In this document: one piece after another, positions 52,770 to 60,426 of the stretch | Position numbering within the stretch: position 1 is the first letter of the stretch | Layout of the letters: the number at the start of each line of letters is the position of its first letter | Assembly: GCA_002390845.1 (NCBI GenBank) | Contig: DGQT01000023.1 | Location: forward strand, 1-64,000 | Origin: Chitinophagaceae bacterium UBA4407 | GTDB taxonomy: Bacteria; Bacteroidota; Bacteroidia; Chitinophagales; Chitinophagaceae | DNA: 64,000 bases | Reading direction: 5' to 3' | Translations under genes and position numbers: made by a program | Notes under the pieces: generated by a model | Database searches by the model: none | Seen by the model: only the letters and a program-made list of their open reading frames with translations | What the model was told of the DNA's origin: nothing

Positions 52770-54062
52770 TTAATGTGTCTGCATTTTTTTTGAATTTGCC
52801 CCACTTCCCTTGATCACCTCCAGCAGTTCAGGATGTTCTTTTTTCTCTTTGCTCAGTACTTTGTAAATGATAATAATGCTCATCAGCATACATACCGCGC
52901 CGATAAGAAAGTGCATTCCGGGAAAATAAAATGGTGCTTTATCTGTAGTAAAATAAGTGAACGTAACACTCATAATTGGCGGACCAATAATAGTGGTAAG
53001 GCTCATCAGGCTTGTAAGTGAACCCTGCAATTCGCCCTGCTGGTTTGCGGGTACGTGCCCGGAGATAACCGATTGTAATGATGGTCCTGCAATACCACCC
53101 AAGCAATATGGAACAAGAAAGGCAAACATCATCCAGCTTTGTGATGCCAGTGCAAAAAGCACCAGCCCGATTGTATAAAATGACAACCCTAAATAAATAC
53201 TTTTTTCGTTCCCTATTTTAGGGTTAATCACACGGGTAAGGCCTGCCTGTACCCCACCTACCAGCACGCCTACCACAGCCAGTGAAATACCTACCATTTT
53301 TTCGCTCCATCCAAAGCGGTAGATGGTAAAGAAGTTCCAGTTACCCTGCACAGCCTGGCTGCCTAAATAAATAAGAAAGAAGCCCATTGCAAGCCCGCCA
53401 ATTTCGGGATGCCTTGTCAGGAATTTCAATGAGCCAAACGGGTTGGCCCGCCTCCATTCAAAAGGCCGCCTGTTCTCTACACTTAACGATTCGGGTAAAA
53501 AGAAATATCCGTAAATGCAATTCAACAGGCACAATGCCGAAGCAGCATAGAAAGGTGCACGAATACCCCATGTTGCAAGAAACCCGCCCAGTGCAGGCCC
53601 CAGCACAAAACCAAGCCCGAAAGCCGCACCTATTAAACCAAAGTTTTTTGCACGGTCAGTATCATTGGTACTAACATCTGCAATGTATGCGGTAGCTGTG
53701 GTAAAACTGGCACCGGTAATACCGGCAATTACACGACCAATAAATAACCAGCCATAAGCAGGAGCCAGTGCAAGGATGATGTAATCAATACCAAAGCCGA
53801 GTAATGAAGACAATAAAACGGGGCGCCGCCCAAACCTGTCGCTTAAATTACCAATTACAGGTGCAAAAAGAAATTGTGTTATTGCAAATACCGAAAGCAA
53901 TAAGGCACCATAAGTACTGGCTACATTAACAGGAATACCTTTTAACTCAGCAATAAGGTCGGCCATTACCGGTATAATCAAACCCCACCCCATTATATCG
54001 ATCAGTAGCGTAAGAAAGATAAAACCGATCGCTGCTTTCGTATTCTTTGGTTGCATAAGCAT
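52770..54062 (-). CDS. TetA-like MFS transporter (TCR family)
   Basis: The 430-residue protein has twelve membrane segments. GLIIPVMADLIAEL at the start and NLSDRFGRRPVLL between spans 2 and 3 are the TetA/TCR subgroup signatures of drug:proton antiporters. Members export tetracycline, but chromosomal homologues in Bacteroidota export varied or unknown compounds, so resistance cannot be claimed. It is a single-gene unit. Confidence 0.88.
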   Translation of the reverse strand: MLMQPKNTKAAIGFIFLTLLIDIMGWGLIIPVMADLIAELKGIPVNVASTYGALLLSVFAITQFLFAPVIGNLSDRFGRRPVLLSSLLGFGIDYIILALAPAYGWLFIGRVIAGITGASFTTATAYIADVSTNDTDRAKNFGLIGAAFGLGFVLGPALGGFLATWGIRAPFYAASALCLLNCIYGYFFLPESLSVENRRPFEWRRANPFGSLKFLTRHPEIGGLAMGFFLIYLGSQAVQGNWNFFTIYRFGWSEKMVGISLAVVGVLVGGVQAGLTRVINPKIGNEKSIYLGLSFYTIGLVLFALASQSWMMFAFLVPYCLGGIAGPSLQSVISGHVPANQQGELQGSLTSLMSLTTIIGPPIMSVTFTYFTTDKAPFYFPGMHFLIGAVCMLMSIIIIYKVLSKEKKEHPELLEVIKGSGANSKKMQTH

Positions 54063-54124
54063 AGTATTAGTTGGGTTAGCAAAAATGCTTTTTTATTCCG
54101 GTTAAAAAATTTATAGATAGAGGA

Positions 54125-54200
54125 ATTTTTTGTACTAAGCAGTGTAATGCTATTAAGCTTTGGTTGTGTCACTCACTTGTACGGTTGGAACTTTTTGCAG
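54125..54200 (+). repeat. intergenic repeat locus 28: single half, core variant B
   Basis: ATTTTTTGTACTAAGC, CTATTAAGC, TTGTGTCACTCACTTGTAC, GGTTGGAAC. The inverse partner is locus 29, across the ABC permease gene. Confidence 0.8.
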
Positions 54201-54234
54201 CTAAACAAACTTTTTAATTACTATTGTTCTCATT

Positions 54235-55800
54235 TCATAAATGGCTGATCTCCCATTTTCTTAAAGCAAAACTTATTGTAAGCAAAATTGATATGATTGC
54301 AGCCATTAAACCGGTATAGCCAATACCGCTGTTGAGCCCGCCAAAATAATCTCCAAAAGGAATAAGGTTAAGATTAATATAAGTGACAAGAAAGAAAAGT
54401 ATTTCAAACAATTTTTTTCCGCCACTCAGTATCCCAAGACATACAGCAAATGATACAATAAAAACAGCACCTGTAAAAATGTAAAGCACATGCATCAGAT
54501 CTCCTGAAATCAGATAACGGATCATTAACGGAGACGCAAGAGCAACAGCCAATATAATACCGGCAATTATTTGTGATGGTAGTAATCTTTTTACAGGCTG
54601 ATAAGAGGCGTACGTAAAATAATGAATACGGTTTGTTTTTTCTTTTGTCGCAAGATCACTCCAGCGGCTAACCTGCAGGAACCAGAGTATGGGCAGCAGT
54701 ACCTGATGTGCTATTGTTAACGGCGTAAATATCAAAGCGATCATACCACCTAAATTTACCAGCCAAAACCATTTGGGCCCTTTACGAAAAAGCATCAGCA
54801 GTTCTGTTTTAATAAAAGGCTTTACAGCATAATTTGCAGTGATGGAAGGCAATAAAGAAAGTTTGATATCGTGTAATAAAATACCGGCAGGAATATTTTC
54901 TAAAAGGTTGTTCTTCTTTTTCTTTCTTATTTTTTCTTTTATATCAAACCGGTGAAAAAATTTAGCTGATATAAAAATCAATATCAGGCTAAAGCCAATC
55001 CATATCAGCCTGCTTATAATAAAAACAGAAGGCCAGGTTGATCCATTAAATAAAAAAGTTTTTATAGCTCTATTTTCACTGAAATTAAAGCCCACTGATA
55101 CCAGAGATGCTTTTGCATCGTAGTGTTTTTGCACAAAGTCTTCCATGCCCATTGTTACCACCTTTACACCGAATGGGTCAATCGCCATTTTTGTTGCTGA
55201 TCCTGTGCCATTCATTACATTGGCTGCAATTACATTAAAGAAAATAAAGAACCCGAGGTATTGAAGCACAGGCCACCTGCCAAGGAATACTTCAGCCATA
55301 ACAGCCAGCGATGAAATAAAAAATATGGCAGGTAAAGTTGTTAACAGGTAAGGTAAAATGAATTGCGTGATCTCAAAGGGATACCCCTTGCCGCGGACAA
55401 AAAGTAAAGCAATACTCATTACGAAAACGATGCCTGCAATAGTGAGCAATACTAAAAAGTTACTCAGCATTTTACTCAGCAGGTATTTGAAATTGCTGAT
55501 TTTTGTTGTGGCAATGATCATCCCCACTTCGGTATCAATATCTTTTTTAATGCCGCCTGTTACAAGAAAAAAACCAATGAGCGAAAGAAAAGTACTGGTC
55601 ATAATGGCTGAAACATATCCTATCCACGCGGAGTTATTTTCACCACGAAAATTTCCAATCTGAACTGTGGAGTATGCAGCATCTGAAGGAGGCACAAATG
55701 TATAGGCGATATATAAGCTGATGGCCAGTGTAATAAGAAAAGCATAGCTGCGTGTGCGTTGCAGGTAATCTGCTTTTATAATGCTTTTGTAGTAGTTCAT
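54235..55800 (-). CDS. ABC exporter permease
   Basis: From MNYYKSIIKADYLQRTRSY (55800) the protein has about 521 residues; an ATG at 55902 would translate part of repeat locus 29 and is rejected. About twelve membrane segments are arranged as two halves of six, fitting an ABC-2 type permease. A large soluble loop of about 90 residues (DPFGVKVVTMGMEDF) follows the sixth span. Its ATP-binding partner is the next gene upstream on the same strand, but a 166-base repeat separates them. Substrate unknown. Confidence 0.85.
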   Translation of the reverse strand: MNYYKSIIKADYLQRTRSYAFLITLAISLYIAYTFVPPSDAAYSTVQIGNFRGENNSAWIGYVSAIMTSTFLSLIGFFLVTGGIKKDIDTEVGMIIATTKISNFKYLLSKMLSNFLVLLTIAGIVFVMSIALLFVRGKGYPFEITQFILPYLLTTLPAIFFISSLAVMAEVFLGRWPVLQYLGFFIFFNVIAANVMNGTGSATKMAIDPFGVKVVTMGMEDFVQKHYDAKASLVSVGFNFSENRAIKTFLFNGSTWPSVFIISRLIWIGFSLILIFISAKFFHRFDIKEKIRKKKKNNLLENIPAGILLHDIKLSLLPSITANYAVKPFIKTELLMLFRKGPKWFWLVNLGGMIALIFTPLTIAHQVLLPILWFLQVSRWSDLATKEKTNRIHYFTYASYQPVKRLLPSQIIAGIILAVALASPLMIRYLISGDLMHVLYIFTGAVFIVSFAVCLGILSGGKKLFEILFFLVTYINLNLIPFGDYFGGLNSGIGYTGLMAAIISILLTISFALRKWEISHL

Positions 55801-55825
55801 TTGATATCTTTTAAAAATACGCGCT

Positions 55826-55992
55826 TGCTCAATTGTAATCCAACCCTGCAAGAGTGCGGTCCCGAAATGAATTCGGTCCCGAAATTCTTCGGGATGCCAC
55901 ACTTCGCTTAAATGCTGCCATGAAAACGGAACTGTGAAACGAGCGTGGCAAGTAAAGCTTCATAGTTGTAAAAAAGCCGGGCTCCAAAAAAA
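55826..55992 (-). repeat. intergenic repeat locus 29: half with nested module, inside an ABC gene pair
   Basis: TTGCTCAATTGTAATCC, CTGCAAGAGTGCGG, two CCCGAA/TTCGGG hairpins, GCCACACTTCGC, CTGCCATG, GAAACGAGCGTGGCAAG, GCTTCATAG and GCCGGGCTCCAAAAAAA. It sits between the ATPase (56009-56875) and permease genes. Confidence 0.85.
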
Positions 55993-56008
55993 GAAAAATA
56001 AAATTTTA

Positions 56009-56875
56009 TTACCCGTTATTTTTTGTAAGAAATAAATAAGCATCTTCCAACGATGCAGTGCAAACTGTTGAACCATCTGTTGGCTTATTGCTTATATAAC
56101 GCAACCGCATTTTATCTTTTTGCCGCATGCTGTTTACAACAAGGTGCTTTGTTTTAAAATCATTTACAAGATCGTTGTCTAAAACAGTTTCAAATACTTT
56201 TCCATCCACTGCATTTATTACAGTTGCCTGCGTGCCTTTTGTAATCAATTCGCCGCTCTTCATAATAGCAACTTCATCGGCGATGGTTTCAATGTCTGAT
56301 ACAATATGTGATGAAAGAATAATGATGCAATCCTGTGCCAGATCGCTGATTAAATTTCTGAACCTTACTCTTTCTTCGGGATCAAGTCCAACAGTTGGTT
56401 CATCAAAGATCAAAACCTTTGGATCGTTGAGTAAAACCTGCGCAATGCCGATACGCTGCTTCATACCACCGCTATAAGTGCCAATGGGCAACTTCGCTGC
56501 TTCTGTAAGGTTTACCCCCTCCAGTAACATTTCAATACGTTTACGCAGGTTAACACCACCAACACCTTTCATGGCCGCGATGTATTCTAAAAATTCATAA
56601 GCATTCAGGTTGGCATAAACGCCAAAATCCTGCGGCAGGTAACCCAGTATTTTTCTTATATAATTGGGATCTTTTACAATATCATGCCCGTCAAGTGTAA
56701 GCGTTCCGGAAGTAGGCTGGCTAATGGTTGCAATGATCTTCATCAATGTAGATTTGCCGGCGCCATTAGGACCCAACAAACCCAATATGCCATTCTCAAT
56801 GGTTAATGAATAATCTTTTAATCCGAATTTTTCTTTGTTGTATTTCTTTGAAAGGTTTTGAATGGCAAGTAACAT
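56009..56875 (-). CDS. ABC transporter ATP-binding protein
   Basis: The 288-residue protein has Walker A GPNGAGKSTLMKI, Q-loop LPQDFGVYANL, signature YSGGMKQRIGIAQ, Walker B VLIFDEPTVGLDPEE and the H-loop SSHIVSDIE. A C-terminal extension of about 70 residues follows, as in ABC-2 exporter ATPases. It should pair with the permease at 54235-55800, read after it on the same strand. It starts about 90 bases from repeat locus 30. Confidence 0.95.
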   Translation of the reverse strand: MLLAIQNLSKKYNKEKFGLKDYSLTIENGILGLLGPNGAGKSTLMKIIATISQPTSGTLTLDGHDIVKDPNYIRKILGYLPQDFGVYANLNAYEFLEYIAAMKGVGGVNLRKRIEMLLEGVNLTEAAKLPIGTYSGGMKQRIGIAQVLLNDPKVLIFDEPTVGLDPEERVRFRNLISDLAQDCIIILSSHIVSDIETIADEVAIMKSGELITKGTQATVINAVDGKVFETVLDNDLVNDFKTKHLVVNSMRQKDKMRLRYISNKPTDGSTVCTASLEDAYLFLTKNNG

Positions 56876-56971
56876 AAAGCAGTATTAGGTTGCAATATAT
56901 ATTATTTGAGCGGCTGAATGTGGTTCCCGCCTTAGTTCATGTAAGAATAACAGCATGCCGGTTGGGTGAAT

Positions 56972-57070
56972 ATTTTTTTATTAGCCAGGCTTAAGTATTA
57001 CTATTAAGCTTCTGTTGTGTCACTCACTTGTACGGTTGGATACTTTATGGAGCTTTTATTGCAGCGTAGT
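56972..57070 (+). repeat. intergenic repeat locus 30: single half, core variant B, full inner arm
   Basis: TTTTTTTATTAGCCAGGC, CTATTAAGC, TTGTGTCACTCACTTGTAC, GGTTGGATACTTTATGGAGC, then TTGCAGCGTAG. The inverse partner is locus 31, across the TIR-WD40 gene. Confidence 0.85.
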
Positions 57071-57136
57071 TTTATGAACACAACTCAAACAACGGTGAAG
57101 TTTCGAAAGCGTTTAGAAGAATAGGAATATTTTAAT

Positions 57137-60085
57137 CTACTTTTTCAAATCAACAAAATCAATCCCTAAATCATCCAAATCTTTTTGCGTAAGCTTATAA
57201 ATATTTGCAGTTTTTAGCCAGTCTATAATACCTTCTGGTGTCAGCCATATCTTAGCTGTATGATCCAATGAAGCAGTTACAATTTTTTTTCCATCGGGTG
57301 AAAATACAGCACTGTTAACAGCGCCCTGATGCTCCTTGAGATCAGTGATCAGTTTGCCGGATTGGGCATCCCAGATCTTTGCTGTTTTATCAGCGCAAGC
57401 CGTCACGATTGATTTTCCATCGGGTGAAAATATGGCACTGGTAACAATGCCCTGATGCCCGTTGAGAACAGCGATCAGTTTGCCTGATTGGGCATCCCAG
57501 ATCTTTGCTGTTTTATCCCAGGAAGCCGTCACGATTGATTTTCCATCGGGTGAGAATACAGCACAGGTTACAACGGACTGATGCCCCTTAAGCTCAGCGA
57601 TCAGTTTGCCGGATTGGGCATCCCAGATTTTTGCTGTCTTATCCCAGGAAGCCGTCACGATTGATTTTCCATCGGGTGAAAATACGGCGCTGCTTACATT
57701 ATACTGATGCCCGTTGAAAACAGCGATCAGTTTGCCGGATTGCGCATCCCAGATCTTTGCTGTTTTATCAGCGGAAGCCGTAACGATTGATTTTCCATCG
57801 GGTGAAAATACGGCACCGGCTACAGTGGCCTGATGCCCCTTAAGCTCAGCGATCAGTTTACCGGATTGCGCATCCCAGATCTTTGCTGTTTTATCAGCGG
57901 AAGCCGTCACGATTGATTTTCCATCGGGTGAAAATGCGGCACCGGCTACAGCGGCCTGATGCCCCTTAAGCTCAGCGATCAGTTTACCAGATTGCGCATC
58001 CCAGATCTTTGCTGTTTTATCAGCGCAAGCCGTCACGATTGATTTTCCATCGGGTGAGAATACGGCGCTGGTTACAACGTCCTGATGCCCCTTAAGCTCA
58101 TCGATCATTTTGCCGGATTGGGCATCCCAGATCTTTGCTGTTTTATCAGCGCAAGCCGTCACGATTGATTTTCCGTCGGGTGAAAATACGGCGCTGGAAA
58201 CAGCGCCCTCATGCCCGTTGAGCTCAGTGATCACAATGCCTGATTGGGCATCCCAGATCTTTGCTGTTTTATCCCAGGAAGCCGTCACGATTGATTTTCC
58301 ATCGGGTGAGAATACGGCACTATAAACAGTGCCCTGATGCCCGTTAAGTTGCGCAATCAGTTTGCCGGATTGCGCATCCCATATCTTTGCTGTTTTATCA
58401 GCGCAAGCTGTCACGATTGATTTTCCATCTGGTGAAAATACGGCGCTGGAAACAGCGCCCTCATGTCCGTTGAGCTCAGCGATCATTTTGCCGGATTGCG
58501 CATCCCATATCTTTGCTGTTTTATCATCGGAAGCCGTCACGATTGATTTTCCATCTGGTGAAAATACGGCGCTGGAAATCCTTTTCCTATGTCCGGTGAA
58601 CACATGGATTATTATCCCAGATTCCACATCCCAAACCCTTGCTGTGGAATCGTCAGAAGCCGTCACAATTTTTTTTTTGTCGGGAGAAAATACGGCGCTG
58701 TTAACATTGTTCTGATGTCCGGTGAGCACCTGGATTGTTTCCCCAGATTCCGCATCCCAAATCCTTGCTGTATGATCAAAGGAAGCCGTCACGATTGATT
58801 TTCCATCGGGTGAGAATACAGCGCTGGTTAGGGCGGCCTGATGCCCCTTGAGCACATGGATTATTTTCCCAGATTCCGCATCCCAAATCCTTGCTGTGGA
58901 ATCGTCAGAAGCCGACACAATTTTTTTTCCGTCGGGAGAAAATACGGCGCTGTTAACATTGTCCTGATGTCCGGTGAGCACCTGGATTGTTTTCCCAGAT
59001 TCCGTATCCCAAATCCTTGCTGTATGATCAAAGGAAGCCGTCACGATTGATTTTCCATCTGGTGAGAATACGGCGCTGTTAACAATGTCCTGATGTCCGT
59101 TGAGCACCTGGATTGTTTTCCCAGATTCCGCATCCCAAATCTTTGCTGTATGATCAAAGGAAGCCGTCACAATTTTTTTTCCGTTAGGAGAAAATACTGC
59201 GCAAAAAACAATGCCCTCATGTTCAAGATTATTTTCGACGAAAGGGGCATCATTTTTCATGGAAAGATAGTATGCCTGGGATACAACGTGCTGTATTGGC
59301 AGGGTGGGTGGGTTGGTGGGGGATTTCCCCCAAGCAAGCTCAGCCAATCGAATGGCGATTGTAGGGTTTTTGTCTAATTGTTCCCTGGCTACCGATGCCA
59401 ATGTAATGCTTTGTGCTTTTTGGGTTTCAGTTTCGGCTTCTTTGCGTTTCTCATTAGCAATCCAACCCGCCGCTATTGCCACAACTAAAAAAAGTACCAG
59501 GGTTCCTATAGCTGTGTTTCTAACCCTTAGCATTTTGCGGTGCGCACTTACCTCTTCACTAGCCAGGTCATTGGGTGGTTTACCATGTAATTTAGCCGCC
59601 AACTTTAAAATCTCTTTTTTAAAAATGGGGTTGTCTAAAGTCAGGTCTTCTTCAGTTCTGGAAAAGCGGAGATCGATATAGAAAGGTTCTGAATCAAACA
59701 TATTATCCAGAACTGGCGGCAGTGAATTATTATCAGGATTCAGGAAACAATTATTTTCATCATCCCACTCCAGTTTGCCATCTGTTAAAGCAATTAATAT
59801 GTTGTCGATAGATTTATGTTCCAGCCAGTATTCAACTTCTTTATTTACCCATTTTGATCTTTCAGACAAAGGGGAAGCTAATAATACAAAATATTCAGCT
59901 GCGTCTAAGGCTTTGGTAATATTACCCCAAAGATGCGGAGAAGCAGAAAGGCTTGATTCATCCCGGAAAATTTCGAGGTTACGTTTTTTATACCAGGGTT
60001 TTGCAAATTTCTGCAAGGCATCTTGCAGATATGGCGCAAACTTATCGTCTGCAGTATGTGAGTACGAAATAAATGCATTGTACAT
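57137..60085 (-). CDS. TIR-TM-WD40 receptor-like protein
   Basis: The 982-residue protein starts with a TIR domain at about 1-140 (MYNAFISYSHTADDKFAPYL; FRDESSLSAS; SERSKWVNKEVEYWLE, where W79 and E83 match the TIR NADase Trp and Glu positions). A membrane span is at 192-212, preceded by a KMLRVRN basic patch and followed by a Gln/Glu-rich helix. A WD40 array of 16 units of 42 residues runs from about 296. The TIR side should be cytoplasmic and the propeller outside or in the periplasm, or the reverse. TIR domains cleave NAD+ or make signals in defence; a defence role here is inference. It is bracketed by inverse repeat halves. Confidence 0.88.
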   Translation of the reverse strand: MYNAFISYSHTADDKFAPYLQDALQKFAKPWYKKRNLEIFRDESSLSASPHLWGNITKALDAAEYFVLLASPLSERSKWVNKEVEYWLEHKSIDNILIALTDGKLEWDDENNCFLNPDNNSLPPVLDNMFDSEPFYIDLRFSRTEEDLTLDNPIFKKEILKLAAKLHGKPPNDLASEEVSAHRKMLRVRNTAIGTLVLFLVVAIAAGWIANEKRKEAETETQKAQSITLASVAREQLDKNPTIAIRLAELAWGKSPTNPPTLPIQHVVSQAYYLSMKNDAPFVENNLEHEGIVFCAVFSPNGKKIVTASFDHTAKIWDAESGKTIQVLNGHQDIVNSAVFSPDGKSIVTASFDHTARIWDTESGKTIQVLTGHQDNVNSAVFSPDGKKIVSASDDSTARIWDAESGKIIHVLKGHQAALTSAVFSPDGKSIVTASFDHTARIWDAESGETIQVLTGHQNNVNSAVFSPDKKKIVTASDDSTARVWDVESGIIIHVFTGHRKRISSAVFSPDGKSIVTASDDKTAKIWDAQSGKMIAELNGHEGAVSSAVFSPDGKSIVTACADKTAKIWDAQSGKLIAQLNGHQGTVYSAVFSPDGKSIVTASWDKTAKIWDAQSGIVITELNGHEGAVSSAVFSPDGKSIVTACADKTAKIWDAQSGKMIDELKGHQDVVTSAVFSPDGKSIVTACADKTAKIWDAQSGKLIAELKGHQAAVAGAAFSPDGKSIVTASADKTAKIWDAQSGKLIAELKGHQATVAGAVFSPDGKSIVTASADKTAKIWDAQSGKLIAVFNGHQYNVSSAVFSPDGKSIVTASWDKTAKIWDAQSGKLIAELKGHQSVVTCAVFSPDGKSIVTASWDKTAKIWDAQSGKLIAVLNGHQGIVTSAIFSPDGKSIVTACADKTAKIWDAQSGKLITDLKEHQGAVNSAVFSPDGKKIVTASLDHTAKIWLTPEGIIDWLKTANIYKLTQKDLDDLGIDFVDLKK
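57200..59200 (-). repeat. 16-unit, 126-base tandem repeat encoding WD40 blades
   Basis: Each unit encodes AVFSPDGKSIVTAS, then DKTAKIWDAQSG, then a variable GHQ turn. Units 1-5 form one group (ESG, TIQVLTGH) and units 6-15 another (QSG, LIAELKGH). Units 2-3 resemble 4-5, and 6-7 resemble 8-9, so growth by two-unit steps is likely. Near-identity at the DNA level points to recent expansion. Confidence 0.9.
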
Positions 60086-60194
60086 AGTTTTCTAAAGTTA
60101 CTGGTATAGTTAGTTTTTTTGTTTAGTTTTTTTGGCCTTCAATGGTCTACCCGTCATTAACGAAACGAAATGTATATCCACTAACAAATATTTA

Positions 60195-60300
60195 CGCTTC
60201 AATGCTACGCTTCGGTAAAAGCTCAATAAATACTCCAACCGTACAAGTGAGTGACACAACAGGCGATGCCATAAAATACTTTAGCCGGCTTCAAAAAAAA
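60195..60300 (-). repeat. intergenic repeat locus 31: single half, core variant B, full inner arm
   Basis: GCTACGCTTCGGTAAAAGCT, CCGTACAAGTGAGTGACAC, GATGCCATAAAA, then GCCGGCTTCAAAAAAAA. It fills about a third of the 341-base gap between the divergent TIR-WD40 and ATP-grasp genes; a possible -7 box lies at 60370. Confidence 0.85.
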
Positions 60301-60369
60301 TCCTGAATAAAATACCATTAAAATTTTTGCTGTACAGAACTTGTGCATGCTGCCGCAAAGCAGTTGGGT

Positions 60370-60377
60370 TATATTTG
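60370..60377 (+). promoter_or_regulatory. possible -7 promoter box of the ATP-grasp gene
   Basis: TATATTTG is an exact TAnnTTTG match, 50 bases before ATG 60427. The nearest TTG lies 26 bases upstream rather than 19, so support is partial. Confidence 0.35.
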
Positions 60378-60426
60378 TTATTTTTAAGCGCATATTTAAA
60401 GTAACTGCTGCTGATAAAACCAAAAC

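Noticed and set aside
52770..54062. A tetracycline resistance gene
   Set aside because: The protein is in the TetA-like MFS subgroup, but that subgroup exports many compounds and there is no resistance context or mobile element.
58110..59377. Several plus-strand open frames with repeated sequence
   Set aside because: They are the antisense reading of the WD40 repeat array; their repetition comes from the 126-base units.
56972..60308. TGAATA on both sides of the locus 30-31 bracket as a target-site duplication
   Set aside because: Six AT-rich bases in AT-rich DNA occur by chance, and I find no matching duplication at the other brackets.
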